Below are positions 42,907 through 50,812 of a DNA stretch of 64,000 nucleotides, one piece after another (the first letter of the stretch is position 1; each line of letters starts with the position of its first letter). This stretch comes from Lachnospiraceae bacterium. GTDB lineage: Bacteria; Bacillota; Clostridia; Lachnospirales; Lachnospiraceae. The DNA lies in contig JAFZGJ010000070.1 of NCBI GenBank assembly GCA_017555455.1, forward strand, positions 45,651 to 109,650, given 5' to 3'. The notes beneath the pieces were generated by a model that searched no databases, had not been told where the DNA came from, and saw only the letters and a program-made list of their open reading frames with translations. Both the position numbers and the translations under genes were made by a program.

Positions 42907-45576
42907 ATGATGAGACTTAAAACATATCAAGAAAAAGTAATTGATGATTTGAAAAAGTATTTGTCATTGATTGAAGAACATGGGGATATAGAAAAGGCTT
43001 ATAATTTATTGTGGCAAGATAAAAATATAATGTCTGGGAAAGGAAAACTAAAACCATATAATAATATCATCCCTGGTGTGCCTCATGTTTGTATGAAAGT
43101 ACCTACCGGTGGAGGTAAAACAATACTTGGATGTTCTTCTATTAAGCCTATATTAGATAGTATGAGTGATAAAGAGCATAAGTTAGTAGTTTGGCTTGTT
43201 CCTACAGACATAATTTATAAGCAGACACATAAAAGTTTAAGTGATAATAGTCATGATTACAGAATTCATTTAAATAAAGATTTTGGTGGAAATATAAATG
43301 TAATCAATAAGGAAGAAGCTCTAAGCAGAAAAGGGTTTAGTGTAAATTCTGTTAAAGAAGAGGTAACAATACTAATAATAAGTTATGACTCTATTAGGAG
43401 CAAAAAGAAAACAGAAAAGGTTTATGCAGAAAATGGATGCAACTTAGACTTTGTTCAAGAGTATAGAGACAGAGAACGATTAGTAGCTAATGTAGATGAT
43501 ACGGCACTTATAAATGTAATTAATCAGTGTAATCCAATTGTAATAGTGGATGAAAGTCACCATGCGAAAAGTGACTTAAGTGTAGAAATGCTTAAAAATC
43601 TGAATCCTAGTTTCATTTTGGATTTAACTGCAACTCCTAAGAGTAATAGTAATATTATAAGTGTTGTAGAGGCTTGGGAATTAAAGAATGAGCATATGGT
43701 AAAACTTCCGGTTGTTGTGTATAACAGGAAGAATAAAGAGCAGGTTATAGCTGATGCTATTGAACTAAGAGATAGTTTAGACAAAATGGCACAACAAGCA
43801 GTAGCTGAGGGGAAACGATACATTAGACCAATAGTTCTTTTTCAGGCAGAAACGAATACGAATGAAGATGCTACTACTTATGAAAAGTTGAAGCAAAGCA
43901 TTATAAAAAACTATAAAATAAGTGAAGATGAAATTGCAATCAAGATAGCAGGTAGAGATGAAATAAGTAAGCAGGATCTGTTTGCAGAGGATTGTAAAAT
44001 AAAATATATTATTACAATTAATGCCTTAAAAGAGGGATGGGATTGTTCATTTGCTTATATACTTGCTACTTTAGCTAATAGAAGTTCGCTTGTAGATGTG
44101 GAACAGATAGTTGGTAGAATTTTAAGACAGCCATATACAGAAGAACAAAATAGCAAATTCTTAAACATGTGTTATGTAATTACCTCATCAGATGATTTCT
44201 ATGGAACAGTAGGTAAAGTCATTGATGGTTTAAACACGGCAGGATTTTCTGATAAGGATGTAAAGGCAATAGAAGACAATACAAAAGAAGAAAAGACAAA
44301 TGAAGTTGTTGGGGAGCAGATAAATTTAAGTGATATAAGTGATATAACACCAACAGAAACCTCAGGAACAATAGAAAACCCAGATACCCGAGAGAATTCC
44401 CCATTTGAAGTAAATGAGGAAGCAGCGAGGGAAGAAGTAGCAAAAAGGGAAAATAACAATCAAGAAATAAGTGAATCAGTTGCTAATATTTTAAAAACAT
44501 CAGAAGAAGCTAGTGATAATCTTGATAATATGTTTAATCAAAATCAGGATATACTGAATGGGATGAACACTCCATTTGAGATGGTGGATAAAGATATGAT
44601 ATCAACAATAAATGAAGAATTTAGAGAAAGTGTAAGAGATTTATCAATACCTTGTTTTTACATTAAGAAACCACAATCTATATTCTGTTTACAGGAAGAA
44701 GAATGGTTAACAGATGAAGTATTATTGGAAGATTTTTCATTAAGAAACGCCGATACAGATATTGAGTTCAATGCTACACCTGAGCAGATTGTAAGTATTG
44801 ATATTGAGAAAGGTAAAAAACCTCAATATCTAAAGATGAATGCAGACACAAGTAAACAGTTCAAGGCTAATTTTTCTAATCTACCTTCTGATAAAAAGAA
44901 GGAAGAATGTAAACATTTTGTAAAAAGAAAATTAGAAAAAATGGACAATGTAGATTATGAAGATTTGCGTAGATATGTGGATAAAGTCATAGATTCAATG
45001 ACTTTGGAGCAGATTGAAAGCATTGATAATACAAGACTATTTATGTATCATGATAGTATTAAAAAGAAAGTAAAAAGTTTACAAGAGAAATTTAAAGAAA
45101 AACAGTTTGAATTGTTGAAAAATCAAAGAAAGATTATGTGTAGACCACATTTTCAATTTCCAGAGTATATTACTCCAATGGTATATACCAGTGAAATTGC
45201 TAAAGGACTTTACACAAAAGAATATAATGACTTGGATGATTTGGAAAGACAGGTTATTGTTGAGATAGCTTCACATCAAAATGTATTATGGTGGCATAGA
45301 AATCCGGAAAGAAAGAAAAAAGAAAGTTTTATAATTAATGGATTTTTTAAGCATTATCCTGATTTCATTGTAATGACAGAGTCTGGAAATGTATTACTCA
45401 TTGAAACTAAGGCTAGTGTTTATAAAGATAGTGCTAAAGATAGGTTAAACTTGGGAAAACAGTGGGAAGCATCAACGCCAGAGAGATTCAGCTATTTTAT
45501 GTTATTTGACAAGGATCCATTAGAGGGAGCTTTAACATGGTACGAATTTATCAATAATATTTTACCGGAACTATAA
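42907..45576 (+). CDS. res: Type III restriction endonuclease (Res)
   Basis: 889 residues. SF2 helicase motifs: Walker A PTGGGKT (~66-72), DESHHAKS as motif II (~214), LTATPKS as motif III (~238), and a motif VI-like EQIVGRILRQP. The C-terminal PD-(D/E)XK nuclease is HYPDFIVM...LLIETKAS (~816-837). Res plus Mod cut ~25 bp from two inverted unmethylated sites using ATP. Between motor and nuclease (470-600) there is a long acidic, low-complexity insert rich in Glu/Asn/Ser. All catalytic motifs are intact, so the system looks functional and probably protects or stabilises the element. Confidence 0.92.
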   Translation: MMRLKTYQEKVIDDLKKYLSLIEEHGDIEKAYNLLWQDKNIMSGKGKLKPYNNIIPGVPHVCMKVPTGGGKTILGCSSIKPILDSMSDKEHKLVVWLVPTDIIYKQTHKSLSDNSHDYRIHLNKDFGGNINVINKEEALSRKGFSVNSVKEEVTILIISYDSIRSKKKTEKVYAENGCNLDFVQEYRDRERLVANVDDTALINVINQCNPIVIVDESHHAKSDLSVEMLKNLNPSFILDLTATPKSNSNIISVVEAWELKNEHMVKLPVVVYNRKNKEQVIADAIELRDSLDKMAQQAVAEGKRYIRPIVLFQAETNTNEDATTYEKLKQSIIKNYKISEDEIAIKIAGRDEISKQDLFAEDCKIKYIITINALKEGWDCSFAYILATLANRSSLVDVEQIVGRILRQPYTEEQNSKFLNMCYVITSSDDFYGTVGKVIDGLNTAGFSDKDVKAIEDNTKEEKTNEVVGEQINLSDISDITPTETSGTIENPDTRENSPFEVNEEAAREEVAKRENNNQEISESVANILKTSEEASDNLDNMFNQNQDILNGMNTPFEMVDKDMISTINEEFRESVRDLSIPCFYIKKPQSIFCLQEEEWLTDEVLLEDFSLRNADTDIEFNATPEQIVSIDIEKGKKPQYLKMNADTSKQFKANFSNLPSDKKKEECKHFVKRKLEKMDNVDYEDLRRYVDKVIDSMTLEQIESIDNTRLFMYHDSIKKKVKSLQEKFKEKQFELLKNQRKIMCRPHFQFPEYITPMVYTSEIAKGLYTKEYNDLDDLERQVIVEIASHQNVLWWHRNPERKKKESFIINGFFKHYPDFIVMTESGNVLLIETKASVYKDSAKDRLNLGKQWEASTPERFSYFMLFDKDPLEGALTWYEFINNILPEL

Positions 45577-45586
45577 AATTAAGGAC

Positions 45587-45617
45587 AAAGCCTAGTCGAA
45601 GTGACTAGGCTTTTTAA
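45587..45617 (+). terminator. Intrinsic terminator of R-M operon
   Basis: 11-bp stem AAAGCCTAGTC/GACTAGGCTTT followed by TTT. Confidence 0.85.
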
Positions 45618-46116
45618 ACTGTATTATAAATAATGGATTTATACCACTAAAAATACAATTCACAGACCAGATTTTTATACATTCCCTATAGCAGTACCAA
45701 TTTTTCAAATACAGAAAAATCCATTCACAGACCAGATTACAAAAAGTTCATTGGAAAATAACGATTTCAAGACATCCAAAAACCCTTAGAGCAGTATGAA
45801 AAAAGAACATTTAACATTAATAAAAAATTTTAAGGCATTTCAGCTAGCAGTAGGTCAAAATCAGCATTTTCAAAGAAATAAAAACCATGTTGATAATTTA
45901 GATGTGAGTAAAAACCCCTTTCAGACATCCAAAAAACTAATACTAAGAAGGAACAAGGGAAAAGGAGAGGGCAGGAGGAACATGGTGGAAAAGACGGGGA
46001 CATAGAGGAAAAGAGAAGACAGTGTGCAGGTAATGTGTAAATAAGAGTTTATTTTACCCTACAAGCCAATCCTTAGTTTATCCTCCAAAACAGTACCAAA
46101 ACATTCATTAATGTGA
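45618..46116. repeat. Patterned non-coding block C
   Basis: About 500 bases. Two CACAGACCAGATT copies (45660, 45724), then motifs of blocks A/B in diverged form: ACATCCAAAAACCCTTAGAGCAGTATG (split around 45772-45799), CATTTCAGCTAGCAGTAGG (~45837), and TTGATAATTTAGATGTGAGT followed by AAAAACCCCTTTCAGACATC (~45890-45930). An ORF of 69 codons crosses it at 45796 but has no ribosome site and consists of these repeats. Confidence 0.65.
46071..46086 (+). repeat. CCTTAGTTTATCCTCC dispersed element, copy 4
   Basis: Exact copy, 69 bases before the next start codon. Confidence 0.8.
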
Positions 46117-46154
46117 TAGAATGAATCAATTACGCTTCATAGAAAGGAGGATAC

Positions 46155-46358
46155 ATGGTTAGTAATTATATAAAAGCAGTTCCAGAAACAGATGTAGATC
46201 GAGAAGTATTAGAAATGCTCATAGAAAGACCAGGGGAACAAGAGGAATTAGAGGAATTCATTTCTGAATTAGCGGATAATAATTATGAAACAGTAATGAG
46301 CACCAATTACAAAGGAATTAACCTTATTTTAGAGCGAGTAACAATGATAGAAAGTTAG
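46155..46358 (+). CDS. Small acidic hypothetical protein
   Basis: 67 residues, strong GAAAGGAGG site. Acidic and helical (PETDVDREVLEMLIERPGEQEELEEFISELADNN). A TAGAAT -10-like box lies at 46117-46122. Its own terminator follows, so it is a single-gene unit. No family recognised; size and charge would fit a small inhibitor or antitoxin-like protein, but no partner is visible. Confidence 0.65.
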   Translation: MVSNYIKAVPETDVDREVLEMLIERPGEQEELEEFISELADNNYETVMSTNYKGINLILERVTMIES

Positions 46359-46378
46359 AAAGTTTATATGATGTAAGG

Positions 46379-46408
46379 GAACAGTCCAAAGAGGGCTGTT
46401 CTTTTTAT
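46379..46408 (+). terminator. Intrinsic terminator
   Basis: 9-bp stem GAACAGTCC/GGGCTGTTC (one G-T pair) then TTTTT. Confidence 0.8.
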
Positions 46409-46960
46409 TTTCCTCCAAATATGCTTGGAAAAATGTATTTTATGACATATCAAAACCACTTCTAAAGACCTCAAAACCATACATCAAGTAATACAGTACC
46501 TATTTTAGATATTACATAAAATTGTGTTCACAGGCCATCTTCAGAAAAATCCGGTGGAAGTTTAGCTAAAAAGAGCATAGGAAAAAGGAGATAACAGTAG
46601 GAAAATCAAGGGGATAGCATTTTTTAAAAATTTTGTGGCATAAAAGTAGGCATTATATGATTTTCAGCATTTTTTAAGAAACAAAAACCATATTGATAAT
46701 TTAGATATGGTTAAAAACCCCTTTCAGACATTCAAACCCAAAAGGAGTGAAATTGGGAAGGAAAGTGGAGACATGAAAAGAAGAGTGAAACAGTGGAAGG
46801 AATTTGGAACAGAGCAAGAAGCAGAGTGAGAGAAAATCAGAAGAGCAGGAAGCAGAACATCAAAACCAAATCTGAGTTTATTTCACCATAGAAAGAATAG
46901 CTATATCAACCAAACGAGCCAAGACACCAAGAACATTTAACCATGACATCCTTAGTTTAT
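46409..46960. repeat. Patterned non-coding block D
   Basis: 550 bases without a gene. ATTGATAATTTAGATATGG and AAAAACCCCTTTCAGACAT (~46693-46730) repeat block C almost exactly. Other parts are purine-rich (GAAAGTGGAGACATGAAAAG). Confidence 0.6.
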
Positions 46961-46965
46961 CCTCC
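46950..46965 (+). repeat. CCTTAGTTTATCCTCC dispersed element, copy 5
   Basis: Exact copy, beside the terminator of the minus-strand lipoprotein gene. Confidence 0.8.
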
Positions 46966-47002
46966 AAAAGAAAAAGAGGAACCTTTATGGTGGGTTCCTC
47001 TT
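46966..47002 (-). terminator. Terminator of minus-strand lipoprotein gene
   Basis: 10-bp stem AAGAGGAACC/GGTTCCTCTT; on the minus strand it is followed by TTTTTCTTTT. It lies ~120 bases past the stop. Confidence 0.75.
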
Positions 47003-47123
47003 CTTGAAAATGTAATTTCTTTTCTTTATGCATAGTTGTAAGGTAAAAAAATTTTATCTTACAGGTTTTTATGGAATGTGTTACAAGAACACAACTGGGT
47101 AATACTACCCTAGAACCAAATGT

Positions 47124-47669
47124 TTACTCCAAGGATCCACCAGCAAATTTAGGATTTGAAGGTGCATTATAATCTACATCATTAGCACATTCTTGATTTC
47201 CTGCGGGGGTGCCGCCGAGGGCGGCTTCTACTGCTGGGTCAGCTGGAATGTAAGAATCACCACTGTTGTAAATTTCTTTTACTAAGTCTTCAAGCATCTG
47301 CTGATACTCTGGACTGTGCTGTGTTGGTACTTCTGCTTGTGTTTCCTGCTTTGTAATTTCAACTTGTTCTGCTGGTAATGGTTCACCCTCAGTTAAACCA
47401 CATACCCTACATGTCTTCGGAGCTTCAGTAGTGGCTTCAAGCCATGTATGACCTAGAGCCTCACCTTCAGTTAGAACACATGTTTTACATGTGGCTGGCT
47501 CGGTGCAGGTAGCCTCAGAAAAGCTATGCCCTAAGGGTTCACCTTCGGTTTCCTGACATTCCGTACAGGTCTTTGGTTCAGTACAGGTGGCATCTGTAAA
47601 GGTGTGCTGATGTCCACATGCAGTTAAAGTGAACATGGTAAGGGTTAAGATTAAAATTCTATGTTTCAT
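47124..47669 (-). CDS. Lipoprotein with CxxC repeat units
   Basis: 181 residues on the minus strand. Signal ILILTLTMFTLTAC, lipidation predicted on Cys18. Three ~27-residue repeats follow, each of form (F/S)(E/T)ATCTEPxTCxxCxxTEGExLGH(T/S), a Cys-rich unit seen in surface proteins of Clostridia. After a Gln/Glu linker the end DVDYNAPSNPKFAGGSLE matches the lipoprotein at 21023. It has the same 89-bp leader as that gene but a different middle, so these lipoproteins look like modular cassettes. It is one of only two minus-strand protein genes in the window. Confidence 0.8.
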   Translation of the reverse strand: MKHRILILTLTMFTLTACGHQHTFTDATCTEPKTCTECQETEGEPLGHSFSEATCTEPATCKTCVLTEGEALGHTWLEATTEAPKTCRVCGLTEGEPLPAEQVEITKQETQAEVPTQHSPEYQQMLEDLVKEIYNSGDSYIPADPAVEAALGGTPAGNQECANDVDYNAPSNPKFAGGSLE

Positions 47670-47740
47670 TGGTATAATTTCCTTTTCTTTTGATTGACAA
47701 TATTATGCAATGAAATGAGAGGATATGCAAGGGAGGAAAT
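47652..47740 (-). repeat. 89-bp lipoprotein leader repeat, copy 2
   Basis: Reverse complement of 20952-21040 with a single difference; spans the leader and first codons of the minus-strand lipoprotein gene. Confidence 0.9.
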
Positions 47741-47814
47741 TGCGGAAATTACCGAAAAGTTGGGAGCATACTGGAAATTTGTAGTTTATTTCATCATACC
47801 ACCAAAACCACCTT

Positions 47815-47934
47815 ACCTTAGAAATCCAACATATACCTTAGAAATCCAACACATACCTTAGAAATCCAACACGTACCTTAGAAATCCAACACATACCTTA
47901 GAAATCCAACACGTACCTTAGAAATCCAACACAT
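47815..47934 (+). repeat. Six tandem 20-bp repeats (iteron-like)
   Basis: Six head-to-tail copies of ACCTTAGAAATCCAACACAT; variation is limited to the last four positions (ATAT, ACAT, ACGT). The array runs straight into ACCTTAGTTTATCCTCC, so the dispersed element looks like a seventh, diverged unit sharing ACCTTAG. Confidence 0.92.
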
Positions 47935-47935
47935 A

Positions 47936-47951
47936 CCTTAGTTTATCCTCC
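47936..47951 (+). repeat. CCTTAGTTTATCCTCC dispersed element, copy 6
   Basis: Exact copy at the end of the 20-bp repeat array; two more TATCCTCC/ATTCCTCC words follow within 25 bases. Confidence 0.8.
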
Positions 47952-47977
47952 AAACCACCATTCCTCCATATCCTCCT

Positions 47978-48007
47978 TACAGATATACAAAATAAAAACA
48001 ATATAAT
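47978..48007 (+). promoter_or_regulatory. Promoter of HPr-like gene
   Basis: -35 TTACAG (47978-47983), 18-base spacer, -10 TATAAT (48002-48007), about 53 bases before the start codon. Confidence 0.6.
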
Positions 48008-48060
48008 ACCCTTATATATGTTATCATATGAACAGTACATTCGAGGGGACACATAATAAG

Positions 48061-48315
48061 ATGAAATTTTCGTACAAAATCAAATCCGAAAACGGCTTAC
48101 ATGGACGAGCGGCAGCACGGATAGTAGATAAATGCAAGGAATATAGCAGTGTAATTTCCATTATTTACAATGGAAGGATAGGAGAGACAGATTCCATAAT
48201 CAGTCTAACAGCGTTGCAGGCAAGACAAGGAAATACCCTTAACATCATCATAGATGGTGATGACGAGGTGTTGGTTTATAACAATTTCAAGAATTTCCTT
48301 GTTGAAACATTGTAA
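48061..48315 (+). CDS. HPr-like phosphocarrier protein
   Basis: 84 residues from ATG 48061, the usual HPr length; the upstream ATG 48028 would add a poor 11-residue extension and has no ribosome site, while GAGGGG precedes 48061. Active-site block NGLHGRAAARIV has His14 and Arg16, and DSIISLTALQARQGNTLNIII matches the HPr region around the regulatory Ser46 (KSIMxLxxLxAxxG). HPr carries phosphate in the sugar phosphotransferase system and controls catabolite repression in Firmicutes. The usual Pro after the active-site Arg is replaced by Ala. An orphan HPr on a mobile element may tie its genes to host carbon status; inference. Confidence 0.8.
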   Translation: MKFSYKIKSENGLHGRAAARIVDKCKEYSSVISIIYNGRIGETDSIISLTALQARQGNTLNIIIDGDDEVLVYNNFKNFLVETL

Positions 48316-48374
48316 GGAGATATGAGGCACCTTACAAGTGTCTAATCAGAAAATATTTTGAATAATGCATCAAG

Positions 48375-48411
48375 ATACCAACTAGAAGAAATTTTAGTTG
48401 GTATTTTTATT
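48375..48411 (+). terminator. Intrinsic terminator of HPr-like gene
   Basis: 10-bp perfect stem ATACCAACTA/TAGTTGGTAT then TTTTATTTT. Confidence 0.85.
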
Positions 48412-48538
48412 TTGCGAAACATTTTTGGAACTAGTGAGAAATTAGTATCCTTTTTTTATTCCAAAAATTACATGCAAGATTTTATCTGACTTTTCATGTA
48501 ACATTGAGTATATGAAAAGTAAAAAGGAGTTTTTTAAT

Positions 48539-49405
48539 ATGGGAACATATATCATAGGTGACATTCATGGATGCTTTGATGAATGGATGGAACTAAAAAA
48601 CAAAATAGAAGCAGAGGACAGTCAGGCAGAGTTTATTTTAGTAGGAGATATCATAGACAGAGGACCTAAAACCTTAGAAATGTTAAAGTGGGCAATGGAA
48701 AACATAACCCCAGATGGAAAATATCAAATGGTCATTGGTAATCATGAATCGGAGAAAATGTTTTGGTTGGAAGAATACTTTAGGAATAAAGAGATAATGA
48801 CAGGTAGAGGGTTAAACTACAATCTACATAATATGTCGGCTGATGGATATGATTTTAGAGATGTATGTATTGCAAATAAAATATCAGACCAGCAGTTACT
48901 AGAAATACTTAATTTCTTTAAAAGCTTACCATTCTATAAAGAGAGAGTAGTGAACATAGGAAACGTAAATAAGAGATTTATAATAGTACACGCTACAGTA
49001 CCAAGACAATGTTTAAACAAGGATGGAAGTTTTAGCAAGCGTAGTATAACAGAATATAAAAACAGTAATATTGATAAAAAAGTTGAAGTTTTCAGTTTAA
49101 AGGAAAAGATAGTCTGGGATAGATTTCATAGAGGATATGATGATTTCCCAAAAACAATAATAATTCATGGTCATACACCGACCATAAGTGAAGAGGACTT
49201 TCCACCAGAAGAAAACATAGGAAAGATTTTCTATAGATACAATGATATCAATGTAGACTGTGGAATAGTTTATCGTTTACAAGGACATAAAGATGGAAAC
49301 CTTGCAGCCCTTAAACTGGAAAATTTAGAGGAACAGTATCTATATCAACCAACAGAAGAAGTAGTACGGACAAGCATCAAAAACAAACAATGGATGCTAG
49401 TGTAA
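48539..49405 (+). CDS. Calcineurin-like metallophosphoesterase (Ser/Thr phosphatase type)
   Basis: 288 residues from ATG 48539, nine bases after AAAAAGGAG; the ATG at 48512 precedes that site. PPP-type motifs are all visible: GDIHG (7-11), GDIIDRGP (~40), GNHE (~74), HATVP and IIHGHTP. These coordinate two metals and place the protein with bacterial PrpA/ApaH-like phosphatases of proteins or nucleotides. Cytoplasmic. A small gene follows 19 bases later. Confidence 0.87.
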   Translation: MGTYIIGDIHGCFDEWMELKNKIEAEDSQAEFILVGDIIDRGPKTLEMLKWAMENITPDGKYQMVIGNHESEKMFWLEEYFRNKEIMTGRGLNYNLHNMSADGYDFRDVCIANKISDQQLLEILNFFKSLPFYKERVVNIGNVNKRFIIVHATVPRQCLNKDGSFSKRSITEYKNSNIDKKVEVFSLKEKIVWDRFHRGYDDFPKTIIIHGHTPTISEEDFPPEENIGKIFYRYNDINVDCGIVYRLQGHKDGNLAALKLENLEEQYLYQPTEEVVRTSIKNKQWMLV

Positions 49406-49424
49406 AACCAGGGGAGCAGTTACC

Positions 49425-49622
49425 ATGATTATTATTAACAATATAAAATACAATAATTACATAGAAATGTGTGAAGCTTTCAATATAAATCCTAAAGAAT
49501 TCTTTGAGTTTAAACGGAATAACATTTCTTTAAATGAGATAGACCTGTTGTATCATTTTATTCCAGATATTGGCATAAGCTTAGAAACTGGAAATTACAT
49601 AACACGCAGTAGGAAAAAATAA
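49425..49622 (+). CDS. Small hypothetical protein
   Basis: 65 residues, GGGGAG site. IIINNIKYNNYIEMCEAFNINPKEFFEFKRNN resembles the small KxYxSxxEACxxLxIxxxxF domains (short AT-hook-like or MIP modules) found in phage and plasmid proteins, but the match is weak. Probably co-transcribed with the phosphatase. Confidence 0.6.
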   Translation: MIIINNIKYNNYIEMCEAFNINPKEFFEFKRNNISLNEIDLLYHFIPDIGISLETGNYITRSRKK

Positions 49623-49666
49623 CACCCATTAATATCAGAAAATTGAACATTGAAACCTAAAAAATG

Positions 49667-49696
49667 AGCATCTGACAGCATGTCAGGTGCTTTTTC
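49667..49696 (+). terminator. Intrinsic terminator
   Basis: 11-bp stem AGCATCTGACA/TGTCAGGTGCT (one G-T pair) then TTTT. Confidence 0.85.
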
Positions 49697-49797
49697 TATT
49701 TCTATATATTCATTAAGAAATAGTATTACATACCGTCTTCTATACATGTGAATGAATATTAATAAAAAATTTATTTTTTAGAAAGGAGTTAAAAAAG

Positions 49798-50316
49798 ATG
49801 AATAAAAACATTAAAGCGAAGCTGATGACCTTAGCTAAGTTCAGTTCAATCACCGGAATTAAATCAGACAAGCTTAGGTATTGGGATAGATGCGGAAAAC
49901 TTGAACCGGCTAAGCGTACAGATGGCGGGTTTAGATATTACAGCCAAGAGCAGATACCTTTAGCAATGAGTCTGGACAATAAAAGAACAATAGTAGCTTA
50001 TACATGTTCGACTAGAAGCAATTGGGATGAAATTGAAAAAGAGAACAATGCCTTTGTGGAAAAAGTGAAGGGCTTAGAACCAGATGGACATGTCGTAGGG
50101 GTGTATGAGCAGTGGACCGGAACAATTGAAAAATCCGAGCTAGAGCGAATTATTAAGTGTGCTCAGATTGGACAAGTTGAGAAAGTTTACTACTACGATA
50201 AAAATTGGTTTATCAGTGGTAAATGGGAAGATTATAAGCAATTCCTTTCTTACATGGGAACAGAATTGATTGATTTCAAAGATATGGAGGAAGAGCATGA
50301 TACTGAAAAAATATAA
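49798..50316 (+). CDS. IS607-resolvase-like protein (MerR HTH plus degenerate serine-recombinase domain)
   Basis: 172 residues, GAAAGGAG site. The N-terminus is a MerR-type HTH (LAKFSSITGIKSDKLRYWDRCGKLEPAKRTDGGFRYYSQEQI). It is followed by a domain with the layout of IS607 TnpA: IVAYTCSTRSNWDEIEKENNAFVEKVKG replaces the usual (I/G)YxRVSSxxQxxDLxxQ, retaining a Ser in CSTRS. The C-terminal helix of true resolvases is missing. It may be a recombinase derivative now used as regulator. The gene overlaps the next by 20 bases. IS607 TnpB is absent. Confidence 0.7.
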   Translation: MNKNIKAKLMTLAKFSSITGIKSDKLRYWDRCGKLEPAKRTDGGFRYYSQEQIPLAMSLDNKRTIVAYTCSTRSNWDEIEKENNAFVEKVKGLEPDGHVVGVYEQWTGTIEKSELERIIKCAQIGQVEKVYYYDKNWFISGKWEDYKQFLSYMGTELIDFKDMEEEHDTEKI

Positions 50317-50812
50317 CTGTGACAAAAACCAAGGTGAGATTGAGGTAAGGTTCAGCAAGCAGGAAGTAAGCAAAGAGGGTGCAGTAGCCTTATGTGATTA
50401 CATTAAAAAAGAAGATGGAGTTTATGAGGTTAATGTTTTCTTAGGATTAATTACCTATGAAGAATTAAAACCATACAGGACGATTCAGTTCACTTGCAAT
50501 AATGGAGATTTAAAAGAAAACCTGTGTAATTGGTGGAAAAGTGAATTAGAAGACGGAGCAGCCATGAAAATAGTGGATTTCATCAATAACGTAGTGAAAC
50601 CTACTTATATTAAAGATGTTGCAGAGATACTTAAGGTTTATCGTGTGGAGCTATCCACTAATAAAATCTTTGAAGTTGAGATTTATCCGGATAAGACAAT
50701 GTATTTCGACGTTGGGCTGTTTAGAACCAATGTGGCTACTTATCCGGAAAGACACAATCAAAATGACATAGTCAGAAGCATATCTGATTTGAAGAATAAA
50801 GAATGGATTTGA
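50297..50812 (+). CDS. Hypothetical protein coupled to the IS607-like protein
   Basis: 171 residues from ATG 50297; GGAGG lies nine bases upstream inside the preceding gene, and the earlier in-frame ATG at 50270 lacks such a site. Mixed alpha/beta, soluble, with CNNGDLKENLCNWWKSELEDGAAMKIVDFI. No family recognised. The overlap with the resolvase-like gene argues that the products act together. Confidence 0.65.
   Translation: MILKKYNCDKNQGEIEVRFSKQEVSKEGAVALCDYIKKEDGVYEVNVFLGLITYEELKPYRTIQFTCNNGDLKENLCNWWKSELEDGAAMKIVDFINNVVKPTYIKDVAEILKVYRVELSTNKIFEVEIYPDKTMYFDVGLFRTNVATYPERHNQNDIVRSISDLKNKEWI

Noticed and set aside
45796..46005. 69-codon plus-strand ORF
   Set aside because: Built from the dispersed non-coding repeats, no Shine-Dalgarno site, basic low-complexity product.
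47815..47934. CRISPR array
   Set aside because: Repeats are contiguous 20-bp units without spacers and no cas genes are present.
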